DNA of 64,000 nucleotides from Sphingobium sp. AS12 (GCF_019097845.1 NZ_JAHRGM010000093.1:1-64000), one strand, 5' to 3'; positions 40,492 to 49,598 are shown, counted from the stretch's first letter. Notes: a model not told the origin generated them from the sequence alone. Program-made: numbers and translations.

Positions 40492-40896
40492 TCAGCCCAC
40501 CTTCTCAAACAGGGGGAACCAGATGCCGTCCTGCTCCTCGAACAGGACACGGACCCGATCATCCATATCCACCGCATCGACCGGGCTGCCGACGATATTG
40601 GTGGTGAGATAGACGCCAGGCGCATCGTCCAGCTTCACCCGCGCAATGACGAAGGGGACGTCCATATCCTTGGCCCAGGCCTGATGATTGACGGTGTAGG
40701 TGTCGATCGTGCCGGTCCCTGCGACCGCATGGGGGGCAACATTTTCAGACTGGCAATGGCGGCAAAGCTCACGCGGGGGGTGGGTATATTGGCCGCAATC
40801 GCCGCAGCGCGTGATGTGCAGTTTCCCGTCCGCGCCCCCGGTCCAGAAGGCGCGGTTTTCCCGGTCGAGGCGTGGACGTGAGCGTTGCCAGGCCAT
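40492..40896 (-). CDS. DUF35 OB-fold protein with zinc ribbon
   Basis: A 134-residue protein: an N-terminal helix (RENRAFWTGGADGKL), a rubredoxin-like zinc ribbon with Cys31, Cys34, Cys45, Cys48 (CGDC, then CRHC), and a C-terminal OB-fold with GTIDTYTVNHQAW and VPFVIARVKLDDAP. DUF35 proteins bind CoA esters and pair with thiolase-like enzymes; the DUF35 domain of ChsH2 forms the aldolase with Ltp2 in actinobacterial steroid catabolism. The partner gene starts 2 nt after its stop. It starts 3 nt after the P450 stop, without its own RBS, so translation is probably coupled. Confidence 0.9.
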   Translation of the reverse strand: MAWQRSRPRLDRENRAFWTGGADGKLHITRCGDCGQYTHPPRELCRHCQSENVAPHAVAGTGTIDTYTVNHQAWAKDMDVPFVIARVKLDDAPGVYLTTNIVGSPVDAVDMDDRVRVLFEEQDGIWFPLFEKVG

Positions 40897-40899
40897 GGG

Positions 40900-42153
40900 T
40901 CAGACGTCCCAGACCAGATGCAGACTTTCAATGCCGATGACATGGCCGCCATGGAAAACCGTCGGATGATCGGGATCGAGCCGGAATTCGGGCATCCGCG
41001 CCAGCATTTCCTCATAGAGAACCTGCAATTCGACGCGCGCGAGATGGGAGCCGAGGCAGCGATGCGGCCCGACGCCAAAGGCGATATGGACGTTATTTTC
41101 GCGGTCGAGATCATAAATGTCGGGCTGCGGAAACTCCTTGGCGTCGAGATCGGCGGCGGGCAGGAAGAGTTTGAGCGTTTCGCCCGGCATCATGCGCGCG
41201 CCCGCAAGCTCCGCTTCCTTCTTGATGATGCGCATCGGCACGGTGAAGGTGTAGCGGCGCAGCATTTCTTCCGCAGCTTCTGCGATCAGTTTGGGTTCCG
41301 CGCGCAATTTGCGTTGCAGGGGCAGATCGGTGGCAAGACCGCGCATGGCCAGCCCCATACCGTTCATCACCGTGTCCAGCCCCGCGATGAACAGCAGTAC
41401 GCCATAATTTTCCATGTCGGCGAGCGTTGTGGGCTGGCCATCAATTTCCAGCTTCCACAGCATCGACAATATATCGTCGCGCGGATTGTCGCGGCGATCC
41501 AGCACGGTGTCGCGCATGGCGGCGGCGATTTTTTGCAGGCGACGCATGGAGCCTTCGCGGTCGCTGTCGATCGCCTCCATATGCTCCTTCACGATGGCGC
41601 GATATTCGGGCAGGCGATCGAGCGGCAGGCCCAGCATTTTGAGGAACACCTGCACCGGCAGCGGTTCAGCGACCGCAGACATGAACTCGCACCGCCCCGC
41701 AGGCTTCATCTCCTCGATCAGGGCACCCGCCAGTTCACGGATACTGTCGCGCAATGCCGCGATCGTCTTGGGAGAAAACACCTTTTGCAGCGGCTGACGA
41801 TATTTGGTGTGTTCCGGCGGATCGAGCGTGATCGGGATCGGCTGGGGGATGTGCGGCGCGCCCGGCGGCAGCGAGGCGAGAAGCGCCTTCATCTTGTCCT
41901 GAGGTACGAACTCGCTGGAATAGGTTTCGGTGTCGCGGGATGCTTCATGATTGGCCGCGTGGGTCAGCGCGACCCAGCCGCCGCCATTGCGCGGGGTCCA
42001 GAATACCGGCGGCGCGCTGTGCAGCAGGTCGAGGATGCGGGCGTGGGGATCGGCCAGCAGGCCCAGATCGGCATGGACATCGAAATCATAGACCAGCGCG
42101 TCCGGTACATGGGCGGGCTTGGGTGCAGCAGGGCTTAAGGCGGCGTGGACCAT
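40900..42153 (-). CDS. Cytochrome P450
   Basis: Soluble class I bacterial P450 of 417 residues. The haem-binding loop FGVGPHRCLGSHLAR has the ligand Cys366; the I-helix oxygen-activation motif is AGLDT (257-261); the K-helix ExxR is EMLR (296-299). LDPPEHTKYRQPLQKVFSP is the typical C-helix region. The start MVHAALSP has GGAG 6 nt upstream. It is divergent, across 215 bp, from a 3Fe-4S ferredoxin gene which is its likely electron donor, and is first in the leftward run with the DUF35 and lipid-transfer proteins. A hydroxylation that starts or permits side-chain cleavage is a reasonable guess. Confidence 0.93.
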   Translation of the reverse strand: MVHAALSPAAPKPAHVPDALVYDFDVHADLGLLADPHARILDLLHSAPPVFWTPRNGGGWVALTHAANHEASRDTETYSSEFVPQDKMKALLASLPPGAPHIPQPIPITLDPPEHTKYRQPLQKVFSPKTIAALRDSIRELAGALIEEMKPAGRCEFMSAVAEPLPVQVFLKMLGLPLDRLPEYRAIVKEHMEAIDSDREGSMRRLQKIAAAMRDTVLDRRDNPRDDILSMLWKLEIDGQPTTLADMENYGVLLFIAGLDTVMNGMGLAMRGLATDLPLQRKLRAEPKLIAEAAEEMLRRYTFTVPMRIIKKEAELAGARMMPGETLKLFLPAADLDAKEFPQPDIYDLDRENNVHIAFGVGPHRCLGSHLARVELQVLYEEMLARMPEFRLDPDHPTVFHGGHVIGIESLHLVWDV

Positions 42154-42368
42154 GTGAATCTCCGGCAATCCTGGATCTTGTTAAAACCGGTGTCGCGCGC
42201 AGCGCCGTCAAAGGCAATGTCAGCCGCGCGTCGCCCGACGATACCGCACCGACGATAGACGCACAGCCCTGCCCCGCTGCCGTATCGTGGCAGCGATTGA
42301 GCGGATGGCCATGTTGATCGACACATCTTTCTCCTTTCTAAGGACAGCAACCATTGCGGAGACGCCTC

Positions 42369-42599
42369 ATGAAAATTCGTATCGAAAAGGCCGGTTGCGT
42401 GGGCAATGCCCGCTGCGCCGCCGTGTCGGAAACCCTCTATCCGCTCGATGACGATGGCTACATCGATACCGAGGGGTTCGACGTGCCGAAGGGCGAGGAG
42501 CGCGCCGCGCGAAATGGCGCGCGCGCCTGCCCCGAACGGATCATCTTCGTCGAGGAAGATGACGGCAGCATCAGCTGGCCCCCCGCGGCCAAAGCCTGA
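42369..42599 (+). CDS. 3Fe-4S-type ferredoxin (P450 redox partner)
   Basis: A 76-residue ferredoxin with three conserved cysteines, Cys10, Cys16 (CVGNARC) and Cys54 (ARACPERI). Position 13, often His or another residue in related proteins, is Asn, so a [3Fe-4S] cluster is expected. The CVGxxxC...CP arrangement is the one usually found beside P450 genes. GGAG lies about 8 nt before the ATG. It is followed by an SDR gene 22 nt on, and is divergent from the P450. A ferredoxin reductase is not encoded in the window. Confidence 0.9.
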   Translation: MKIRIEKAGCVGNARCAAVSETLYPLDDDGYIDTEGFDVPKGEERAARNGARACPERIIFVEEDDGSISWPPAAKA

Positions 42600-42621
42600 C
42601 ATCAGAATTGGAGAGCCAAGA

Positions 42622-43449
42622 ATGAGCGACCTATTGGGCTATAAGGGCAAGCGCGTCATCGTGAGCGGATGTTTTTCCGGCATGGGGGAGGCGACGGCAA
42701 AGCTGTTGCTGGAACTGGGCGCGGAAGTGCATGGGCTGGATTATAAGGACAGCGCCCTGCCACTGGCCTCGTTCCACAATGTCGACCTGCGCGATCCGGC
42801 ATCCATCGATGCGGCAGTGGCGGGTATCGGCGGCAAGGTGGACGCCCTGTTCAACTGCGCGGGCCTGCCGCAATCCTTCCCGGCGATGGACGTGATGAAG
42901 GTCAATTTCATCGGCTTGCGCCATCTGACGCAGCAGGTGCTGCCGCTGATGGGACCAGGCGGGGCGATCGCCAGCATTGCATCGACGGGAGGGCTTGGCT
43001 GGAGCCGCCGGATTCCGACCAATATGGAATTCGTCACGACCAAGGGCTTTGACGAGGCCATCGCCTGGTGCGATGCCAATCCCGACACGGTCAAGGAAGG
43101 CTACAGCTTCTCCAAGGAGAATGTGATCGTGTGGACCCAATATATGGGCGCGCACCTGATCAAGCAGGGCATCCGCATCAACTGCACCCTGCCCTCCCCC
43201 ACGCAAACGCCGATGATGGCCGCGTTCGAGGCGACGTCGGGCAAGGATGTCATCGCCGCGGCCGCCGAACCGATGGGCCGCTATTCGACGCCAGAGGAAC
43301 AGGCCGCCGGACTGGTGCTGATCAACAGTGATCTGGCCAGCATCGTCAACGGCGTGGTGTTCCCGGTCGATGGCGGTTTCATGGGTGGGGTCGCTACCGG
43401 ACAGGTGGACCTGAGCGTCATGATGCGCCGTTCCGCGCCCGCGCAATAA
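42622..43449 (+). CDS. SDR, 3-alpha-hydroxysteroid/coniferyl-alcohol dehydrogenase type
   Basis: A 275-residue SDR. The cofactor motif is SGCFSGMG (Ser instead of the usual Thr at the start), followed by GLDYKD (Asp, NAD preference), FNCAGLPQ, a Ser in SIASTGGLGWS, and Tyr and Lys in YSFSKENV. The layout, with a short N-terminal half and a long segment before YxxxK, resembles 3-alpha-hydroxysteroid dehydrogenase of Comamonas and coniferyl alcohol dehydrogenase. GGAGAG precedes the start. Between the ferredoxin and the fused acyl-CoA dehydrogenase, it probably oxidises an alcohol in the same pathway. Substrate class is not proven. Confidence 0.86.
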   Translation: MSDLLGYKGKRVIVSGCFSGMGEATAKLLLELGAEVHGLDYKDSALPLASFHNVDLRDPASIDAAVAGIGGKVDALFNCAGLPQSFPAMDVMKVNFIGLRHLTQQVLPLMGPGGAIASIASTGGLGWSRRIPTNMEFVTTKGFDEAIAWCDANPDTVKEGYSFSKENVIVWTQYMGAHLIKQGIRINCTLPSPTQTPMMAAFEATSGKDVIAAAAEPMGRYSTPEEQAAGLVLINSDLASIVNGVVFPVDGGFMGGVATGQVDLSVMMRRSAPAQ

Positions 43450-43468
43450 TCCCCCGGAGCATAGCGCC

Positions 43469-45679
43469 ATGAATTTCGACCTGACCGACGACCAGGAAAT
43501 GATGCGCGACATGTTCGCGCGCTTTCTGGACGAACATAGCAGCATGGCCCGCGTGCGTGAGGCCGCGCCGTCGGGGTTTGACCCAGCGCTATGGTCGGGG
43601 CTGGCGGAATTGGGGGCGCTGTCGATTCGCGTGCCGGAGGACGCAGGCGGCCTCGGCCTGGGCCTGTTCGATGCTGCTATCCTGATGGAGGAGGCGGGCC
43701 GGACGCTGGCGTCGGGACCGCTGGCCGAAACATTGGTGACCGCGCGCCTGCTGGCGCAGCTGGGCGGCGATGCCGGAGCAACGCTGCTGGCGCAAGTCGT
43801 CAGCGGCGAGGCGGTTGCCAGCCTGGCGTTCCACGATGCGGCGGTCGAGCCTGCCCAATGGATCGGCGGCGGACAGATGGCGCAGGCAATCATCGCGCGG
43901 ATGGGCGACGAGATCGTCCTGATCAGCGTGCCCGACACGGCGCGGATCGCGGAGGAAAATCTGGCCTCCACCCCGATGGCGGAAATCGACCTGCTGGCGC
44001 ATCCGCGCGTGACGCTGGCGTCGGGCGCGGATGCGCTCGCGACTTTTGCCGCCGGTGTCGAGGAATGGAAGCTGCTGATCGCAGCGGGCCTCGCCGGGGT
44101 CGGGCGGGAGGCGTTGAAACTCGCGGCGGCCTATGCCTGCGAGCGCAAGCAGTTCGACCAGTATATCGGCCAGTTCCAGGGGATTTCCCATCCGCTCGCC
44201 GACCTTTTGTGCGACGTGGATGGCGGCAGGTTTCTGGTGTGGAAGGCGATCCGCGACCTGGTCGATGGCATGTCGGAAGCCGGGGCGACCATCTCCATGG
44301 CGGCATGGTGGAACAGCGATGCGGCAGGCCGGGCGGTGGCTCAGGCGCTGCACACGTTCGGCGGCTATGGCCTGACCACCGAATATGATATTTTCCTGTT
44401 CAACCTGCGGGCCAAGGCATGGCCGCTGGTGCTGGGCGATCCGCAGGCGATGATCGCAGAGGCCGGTCGCCGCCTCTATGGTGGAGAAGCGGCCGCCTTG
44501 CCGGACGCAGGCGCGATGCCGGTCGACTTCGATCTGGGTGAGGACGCGCGGGCGATCACGCAGGAGATTGAGGCCTTTTTTGCCTCGAACGTGACACCGG
44601 AAATGCGCGAGACGTTCCACTATAGCTGGGAGGGCTATAATCCGGAGCTGAACCGCAAGCTGGCAGAACAAAATCTCCTCTATCTGGGCCTGCCCAAGGA
44701 TGTCGGCGGGCGTGGCCTGTCCGCCTATGAAAAGACCGCCGCGATGGATGCGTTCGAGGTGCAGGGATATAACAACCCAGCAGCAGGCGTGACGCAGATG
44801 GTGGCGCTGATCATCCATCGGTTCGGCACGGACGAATTGAAGGAAGCCGTATTGCCGCAGATCATGCGCGGCGAGGTAATCTGTTCGCTGGGCTATTCCG
44901 AGCCGGGTTCCGGTTCCGACGTATTTGCCGCGCAGTGCCGCGCCACGCAGGAGCCGGACGGCAGCTGGCGGATCGATGGCACCAAGATGTTCACCAGCGG
45001 GGCGAACCTGTCCACCTATGTGCTGATGCTGTGCCGCACCAACATGGAAGTCGCCAAGCATAAGGGGCTGACCATGTTCATCGTGCCGTTGAAGGCCGAT
45101 GGCGTGACGATCCAGCCGGTTTATACCTTTCAGGACGAGCGCACCAACATCACCTTCTATGACGGGGTCCGCATCCCCGACAGTTGGCGGCTGGGCGAGA
45201 TTGATGGCGGTGTGCGGACGATGAGCGCATCGCTGGAGCTGGAACATGGCGGCGGCTTTGCCAAATATCAGCGCGCCATGCTCCACGCCGCCGAAACGCT
45301 GTGCCGGGAGATAAGCCACAAGGGCAAGCCGCTGATCGAGGATGCGGGTGCGCAGGCGCGGCTGGCGCGCACCGCTGCCAATCTGTGGGTGTCGGAACTG
45401 ATCGCCTTCCGCGCCAATTGGGCGAGCATGGAGAAGAAACCGAACCTGGCCTATGGGCCGATGGCCAAGATGTTCAGCTCCGAAAAATTCCAGAGCGACG
45501 CCCGCGACCTGCTGGACCTGACGGCGCCACTATCCCTGTCCAAGCGCAAGGGCGCGGCGGCGGAGATCAACATGTTCTATCGCCATGCGCAGGGCGCGAC
45601 CATTTATGGCGGGACAAGCGAGGTCCATCGTTCCATGATCGCCGAGCGCGCGCTGGGCCTGCCACGCACCCGCGCCTGA
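43469..45679 (+). CDS. Fused double-domain acyl-CoA dehydrogenase (FadE34-like)
   Basis: A 736-residue protein made of two acyl-CoA dehydrogenase modules. Residues 1-~345 are a partner-type module (DLTDDQEMMRDMFARFLDE, RKQFDQYIGQFQGISHPLAD, HTFGGYGLTTEYDIFLF). Residues ~350-736 are a large-subunit-type module (CSLGYSEPGSGSDVFAAQ, WRIDGTKMFTSGANLST, YGGTSEVHRSMIAER). This is the short-plus-long subunit pair seen separately at 27254-29313 and 29842-31979, here in one chain; Mycobacterium FadE34 has the same two-module design and acts on steroid side-chain CoA esters. It is co-directional with the ferredoxin, SDR and hydratase. Confidence 0.9.
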   Translation: MNFDLTDDQEMMRDMFARFLDEHSSMARVREAAPSGFDPALWSGLAELGALSIRVPEDAGGLGLGLFDAAILMEEAGRTLASGPLAETLVTARLLAQLGGDAGATLLAQVVSGEAVASLAFHDAAVEPAQWIGGGQMAQAIIARMGDEIVLISVPDTARIAEENLASTPMAEIDLLAHPRVTLASGADALATFAAGVEEWKLLIAAGLAGVGREALKLAAAYACERKQFDQYIGQFQGISHPLADLLCDVDGGRFLVWKAIRDLVDGMSEAGATISMAAWWNSDAAGRAVAQALHTFGGYGLTTEYDIFLFNLRAKAWPLVLGDPQAMIAEAGRRLYGGEAAALPDAGAMPVDFDLGEDARAITQEIEAFFASNVTPEMRETFHYSWEGYNPELNRKLAEQNLLYLGLPKDVGGRGLSAYEKTAAMDAFEVQGYNNPAAGVTQMVALIIHRFGTDELKEAVLPQIMRGEVICSLGYSEPGSGSDVFAAQCRATQEPDGSWRIDGTKMFTSGANLSTYVLMLCRTNMEVAKHKGLTMFIVPLKADGVTIQPVYTFQDERTNITFYDGVRIPDSWRLGEIDGGVRTMSASLELEHGGGFAKYQRAMLHAAETLCREISHKGKPLIEDAGAQARLARTAANLWVSELIAFRANWASMEKKPNLAYGPMAKMFSSEKFQSDARDLLDLTAPLSLSKRKGAAAEINMFYRHAQGATIYGGTSEVHRSMIAERALGLPRTRA

Positions 45680-45689
45680 GGATGATGAG

Positions 45690-46490
45690 ATGAGCGACGC
45701 CCCGCATCTGTTGACGCAGGACCAGGACGGCATCCTGATCGCCACGCTGAACCGGCCCGACAAGCTGAACGCATTGTCGGCGCAGACGATGGCGCTGTTC
45801 GAGCAGGCATTGCTGCGCTTTCGCGATACGCCGGAATTGCGGGTCATGCTGATCCGGGCGACCGGGCGCTATTTCTGTTCGGGGGCGGACCTTAAAAGCG
45901 GGGATGCGCCTGCCTATCCGCGCACGCCGTCCGGCATCCGCGAGAACCACCGGCTAAACCTCAACGGGATGCAGCGCATCTATGACGAGATGGAGCATAT
46001 CGAAAAGCCGATCGTCAGCGCCATTCATGCGACCTGTGTCGGGGGCGGACTGGAAATGGCATTGTCATGCGATTTCCGACTGGCGGCCAAGAGCGCGGCT
46101 TTCTCCTTCCCCGAAGGCCTGTTCGGCGTGCTGCCCGCATCCAATGGGGTAAGTCGCCTGACCCGCATATGTGGGCCGCACTGGGCGCGCTGGCTGATCA
46201 TGGGCAACCAAAAGGCCGATGCCGACCGGGCGCTGATCATGGGGCTGGTGCATGACGTGCTGCCCGATGAAGGGTTTGACGAGGCGGCGCTGAATTTCTG
46301 CCGTCACCTGACGAAGCAGAATGCCGAACAGATGGGCGCGGCCAAGATCGCGATCGAACTGGCCGCCGAGGTCGGGCCGTCCATGGGCCGTCATGTCGAG
46401 CGGATGGCCAATAGCGCGCTGATGCTGAACCCGGCCTATCTGGAAGGGATGGAGCGTTATCTGAAGGGCGTGGGCGGCAAGAAGGACTGA
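45690..46490 (+). CDS. Enoyl-CoA hydratase/isomerase family protein
   Basis: Crotonase family, 266 residues. LNRPDKLNALSAQTMALF, the oxyanion segment YFCSGADLKSGD, ATCVGGGLEMALSCDFRLA and FPEGLFGVLPASNGVSRL are typical. Where classical hydratases have two glutamates, here the first position region (GGGLEMALS) keeps Glu and the second is PEGLFG with Glu, so hydratase activity is plausible. GAGGATGATGAG precedes the ATG. It starts 10 nt after the fused acyl-CoA dehydrogenase, which supplies the expected enoyl-CoA substrate, and is convergent with a TetR gene. Confidence 0.88.
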   Translation: MSDAPHLLTQDQDGILIATLNRPDKLNALSAQTMALFEQALLRFRDTPELRVMLIRATGRYFCSGADLKSGDAPAYPRTPSGIRENHRLNLNGMQRIYDEMEHIEKPIVSAIHATCVGGGLEMALSCDFRLAAKSAAFSFPEGLFGVLPASNGVSRLTRICGPHWARWLIMGNQKADADRALIMGLVHDVLPDEGFDEAALNFCRHLTKQNAEQMGAAKIAIELAAEVGPSMGRHVERMANSALMLNPAYLEGMERYLKGVGGKKD

Positions 46491-46494
46491 GCCT

Positions 46495-47211
46495 TCAGTC
46501 GGCGGAGGCCGCCAGCATCCGATAATCGCGAATACCCAGTTCCAGCAGCCGTGCCTCCGCGCGCAGCAAATGGGTGCGGCCGAGCGGATTGGGCGCGTGC
46601 AATGTATTTTGCAGGACAACGTCGGTCGTCACCGTGACGATACGTTCCAGCCCGGTCATCAGCACGGTCGCCATGCTGAATACCGGCGATTGCGGCTGGG
46701 CGAGCTCACCATCCATCTGATCGACCATCAGCCGCATGACCGGCTGGGCCGCGCGGACACGATGCATCATCATCCGTTCATTTTGCGCGTCGGCCATGCG
46801 GTTACGCAAGTGGAGCAGGCGCGAATGTTTGACCCAGAAGCCATGATAGGCCGTGACGAACGCCGTTGTGCGTTCACCCAGATCCGCGTCGTCCCAACGC
46901 GCGCGGAGCAGACCGACATATTCATCCTCCGCCGTCGCCATCACCGGTTCCAGCACGGCAAGCAGCAATTCTGTGAGGTCGATGAAATAATTATAGAGCG
47001 AGGTCATGCCGAGCGATGCCTGGCGCGCGACTGCGCTCAGCGAAATCTCGACATCGGGGGGACCGGCCAGCAATTCGTTGGTCGCGGCCAGGATCCGGTC
47101 GCGCGTGTCGCGCCCCTTGCGTCCCAGCCGCTGGCCATTGAGATTATGGCTGAGCGCCTTGGTAGCGGTTGACGCGCGGGCGCGGGACGGCCTGGCCGTG
47201 CCCTGCTCCAT
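46495..47211 (-). CDS. TetR-family transcriptional regulator
   Basis: A 238-residue TetR protein. A ~30-residue basic N-terminal tail (RPSRARASTATKAL) precedes the HTH: GRDTRDRILAATNELLAG, ISLSAVARQASLGMTSLYNYF. The C-terminal ligand domain is helical. Start MEQGTARP at 47211 is chosen because an in-frame TTG at 47274 would lie inside the upstream ALDH gene. It stands 46 nt after the ALDH gene on the same strand, at the border between the ferredoxin-SDR-FadE-ECH operon and the ALDH operon, and may control either. Confidence 0.82.
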   Translation of the reverse strand: MEQGTARPSRARASTATKALSHNLNGQRLGRKGRDTRDRILAATNELLAGPPDVEISLSAVARQASLGMTSLYNYFIDLTELLLAVLEPVMATAEDEYVGLLRARWDDADLGERTTAFVTAYHGFWVKHSRLLHLRNRMADAQNERMMMHRVRAAQPVMRLMVDQMDGELAQPQSPVFSMATVLMTGLERIVTVTTDVVLQNTLHAPNPLGRTHLLRAEARLLELGIRDYRMLAASAD

Positions 47212-47257
47212 CGTCGCGTCCGCCTTTGCGCTCAAAATCCCGTCCTTTACTTGTCCG

Positions 47258-48724
47258 TCAGGCGCGCCATGCAATCAGTTTGGTTTCGAGAAATTCCTCG
47301 ATTCCCTCCAGACCCCATTCGCGACCGATGCCACTGGCCTTGTAACCGCCAAAAGGCAAGTCTCCCGCGATGCACATGCCGCCATTCACGCTGACCGACC
47401 CGGTGCGTATGCGCTTCGCCACTGCTATCGCGCGATCGAGGTCGGCGGAAAAGACGCCGCCGCACAGGCCATAGGCGCTTTCATTGGCGATACGGACAGC
47501 ATCATCATCATCCTCGAACGGGATGACGACCAGCACGGGTCCGAAAATCTCTTCCTGGGCGATGCGCATGTCGTTGGTAACGTCGGCAAAGCAGGTTGGT
47601 TCGATGAAATAGCCGCTGCCTTTATCCGGCCGCGCCTTGCCCCCTGCCAACAGATTCGCGCCTTCGGCCTGGCCGATATCGACATAGGACAGCACCCGCT
47701 CCATCTGCCGCTGCGACACGACCGGACCCATGATATGCGCGGGATTGTCATAGTCGCCCCAATTGTCGCCGAAGCTGGCATAGGCATGTTTGAGGACCGC
47801 CTTGGCTTCCTCATAGCGGCTGCGCGGGACCAGCAGGCGCGAATGGACGGCGCAGCCCTGCCCGGCGTGGAACACCAGCATCGACTGGGCGACGTCCATG
47901 GCGAAATTGGCGCTGTCCTCCAGCACGATCTTGGCCGATTTGCCGCCCAGTTCCAGGAACACGCGCTTGAGCGTCGCCGCGCCCTGTTCCATGATCCGCT
48001 TGCCGACCCCGGTGGAGCCAGTGAAGGAGATGAGATCGACGCGCGGGTCGGTGACGAGCATTTCCCCGGCCAGCGCCGGATCGCTACCGAAGATGACGTT
48101 GAGGACACCGGCGGGGAAGCCCGCCGCAAGCGCCAGTTCGCCAAAGATTGCGCCCATGCCCGGCGTGTTGGGCGCGGGTTTCAGGATCACGGTGCAGCCG
48201 GCCAGCAGCGCGGCGACGACCTTGCCCACATTCACGTAGAGCGGCACGTTCCAGGGCGTGATCGCGCCGACGACGCCGACGGGTTCATAGACCGCCTGAC
48301 GCCGGGTTTCAAAACCATAGCCGGTGCGGCCGCCATAATCCTTTTCCCACTTCAGCTGCGGGAAGAGGCGCAGATAATCGTCCCAGCCGTCGAGCGCCAT
48401 ATCGACATGGGCGCGCCCGACCGCACCCATCGCCGCGCCGGCCTCATTACGGGCGAGGTCCGACAGGCGTTCGCGATTCTCCTCAAACAGCGCGCGCAGC
48501 TTCGTCACCAGTTCGACGCGCTTTGCGACATTGGTGGACCAGTCGGTCGTGTCGAAAGCGCGCCGGGCCGAGGCGATCGCTTCGTCGACATCGGCGGCGG
48601 AGGCATTGGCGGCCTTGCCCACCGGCTGTCCGGTCCAGGGACTGATGACGTCGAAGGTCGCGCCACCCTGCGCATCGCGCAGCACGCCGTCGATAAAGAG
48701 CTTTGCGTCGGGGAGAGTGATCAT
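47258..48724 (-). CDS. NAD(P)-dependent aldehyde dehydrogenase
   Basis: A 488-residue aldehyde dehydrogenase. The catalytic Glu258 (FLELGGKSAKI) and Cys291 (GQGCAVHSR) are present, with the Rossmann region ISFTGSTGVGKRI and ITPWNVPLYVNVGK (Asn161-type position in PWN). EEIFGPVLVVIPF and the C-terminal LPFGGYKASGIGRE are typical. It oxidises an aldehyde to the acid, which the downstream acyl-CoA synthetase could then activate. It precedes the TetR gene, and follows the SDR at 48762 by 37 nt on the same strand. Confidence 0.92.
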   Translation of the reverse strand: MITLPDAKLFIDGVLRDAQGGATFDVISPWTGQPVGKAANASAADVDEAIASARRAFDTTDWSTNVAKRVELVTKLRALFEENRERLSDLARNEAGAAMGAVGRAHVDMALDGWDDYLRLFPQLKWEKDYGGRTGYGFETRRQAVYEPVGVVGAITPWNVPLYVNVGKVVAALLAGCTVILKPAPNTPGMGAIFGELALAAGFPAGVLNVIFGSDPALAGEMLVTDPRVDLISFTGSTGVGKRIMEQGAATLKRVFLELGGKSAKIVLEDSANFAMDVAQSMLVFHAGQGCAVHSRLLVPRSRYEEAKAVLKHAYASFGDNWGDYDNPAHIMGPVVSQRQMERVLSYVDIGQAEGANLLAGGKARPDKGSGYFIEPTCFADVTNDMRIAQEEIFGPVLVVIPFEDDDDAVRIANESAYGLCGGVFSADLDRAIAVAKRIRTGSVSVNGGMCIAGDLPFGGYKASGIGREWGLEGIEEFLETKLIAWRA

Positions 48725-48761
48725 GGCTGCGGTCTTTCTGTCGAATGTCGGGAAGGGAGGA

Positions 48762-49499
48762 TCAGCTGCGGCGGGCGCTGAGCGCGACGGTGCCCATATG
48801 CAAATCGGCGGGCATGTCGATGACCGCGCGAAAGGCGTCGGTGACGCTATTATAATGGCTTATCGCCCGTTCACGGGGATTAAGGCCGACTTTGGCATTT
48901 TCCTGCATGAAGCGGACGGCGACATCCATCGGCCAGTTCGTGCCGGTCTTGGTTTCATCCATCATCTGCCCGGCCTGCACCACGGTGACGCGGACCTTGT
49001 CCGCCTCCAGTTCGCGCGCCCACAGGTCCGACATATATTCGACGCCCAGCTTGCCGCCGGCGTAAAGCCACAGCATCGGCATCTTGATGGCGACGGATTC
49101 GCTGCTGACATTGATGATATGCCCCCCGCCGCGCAGCAGCGGCAGCGCTTCGCGGGCGCAGTAGATCGGCCCGGCAACATTGGTCATCAGCGACGCGACA
49201 ATCTGGTCGTCGCGCACGTCGCCAAGGGTGAAGGGTTCGTAGATGGCGGCGTTGTTGATCAGCACGTCGATATGCTCATGCTGCGCGGCAATCGTTGCAA
49301 AGGCCGCGCGCACCGAGTCCGGGTCGCCGACATCGCATTGCAGTGCCAGATGCGGTGCGCCCAGTTCCGCCGCAACCGCTTCGACCTTCGACAATGTGCG
49401 GCCAAGCAGGATCACGGTTTCCCCATCGCGCGCAAAACGCCGGGCGAGCGCACGGCCAAGGCCATCGCCGGCTCCAGTGATCACGATCGTCTTGGCCAT
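48762..49499 (-). CDS. Short-chain dehydrogenase/reductase
   Basis: A 245-residue classical SDR: TGAGDGLGRA cofactor motif at the N-terminus, LLGRTLSKV (Arg after strand 2, so NADP preference is likely), INNAAIYEPF, Ser in INVSSESVAI, and the active-site pair in LYAGGKLGVE (Tyr and Lys). GGAGCAGGAT precedes the ATG at 49499; the open frame continues upstream to 49574. It is upstream of the ALDH gene on the same strand, so alcohol-to-aldehyde-to-acid oxidation by consecutive gene products is conceivable. Confidence 0.87.
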   Translation of the reverse strand: MAKTIVITGAGDGLGRALARRFARDGETVILLGRTLSKVEAVAAELGAPHLALQCDVGDPDSVRAAFATIAAQHEHIDVLINNAAIYEPFTLGDVRDDQIVASLMTNVAGPIYCAREALPLLRGGGHIINVSSESVAIKMPMLWLYAGGKLGVEYMSDLWARELEADKVRVTVVQAGQMMDETKTGTNWPMDVAVRFMQENAKVGLNPRERAISHYNSVTDAFRAVIDMPADLHMGTVALSARRS

Positions 49500-49598
49500 A
49501 TCCTGCTCCGCTTGTCCTGATTGTCGCTTCATTCCTTCCCGCACCGGCGCGCGCGCGGCAAGGGGGCTGGCCATCGCGCGCGCGATAGCTGTATGCGC

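Noticed and set aside
43589..45319. 576-codon leftward frame opposite the fused acyl-CoA dehydrogenase
   Set aside because: Composition of an antisense shadow; no RBS or family signature.
46485..46500. GACTGA-GCCT-TCAGTC hairpin between the hydratase and TetR stops as a terminator
   Set aside because: Only a 6-bp stem without a T tract; too weak to list as a feature.
47006..48781. 591-codon rightward frame opposite the ALDH gene
   Set aside because: Shadow of the aldehyde dehydrogenase, which has both catalytic residues and a normal length.
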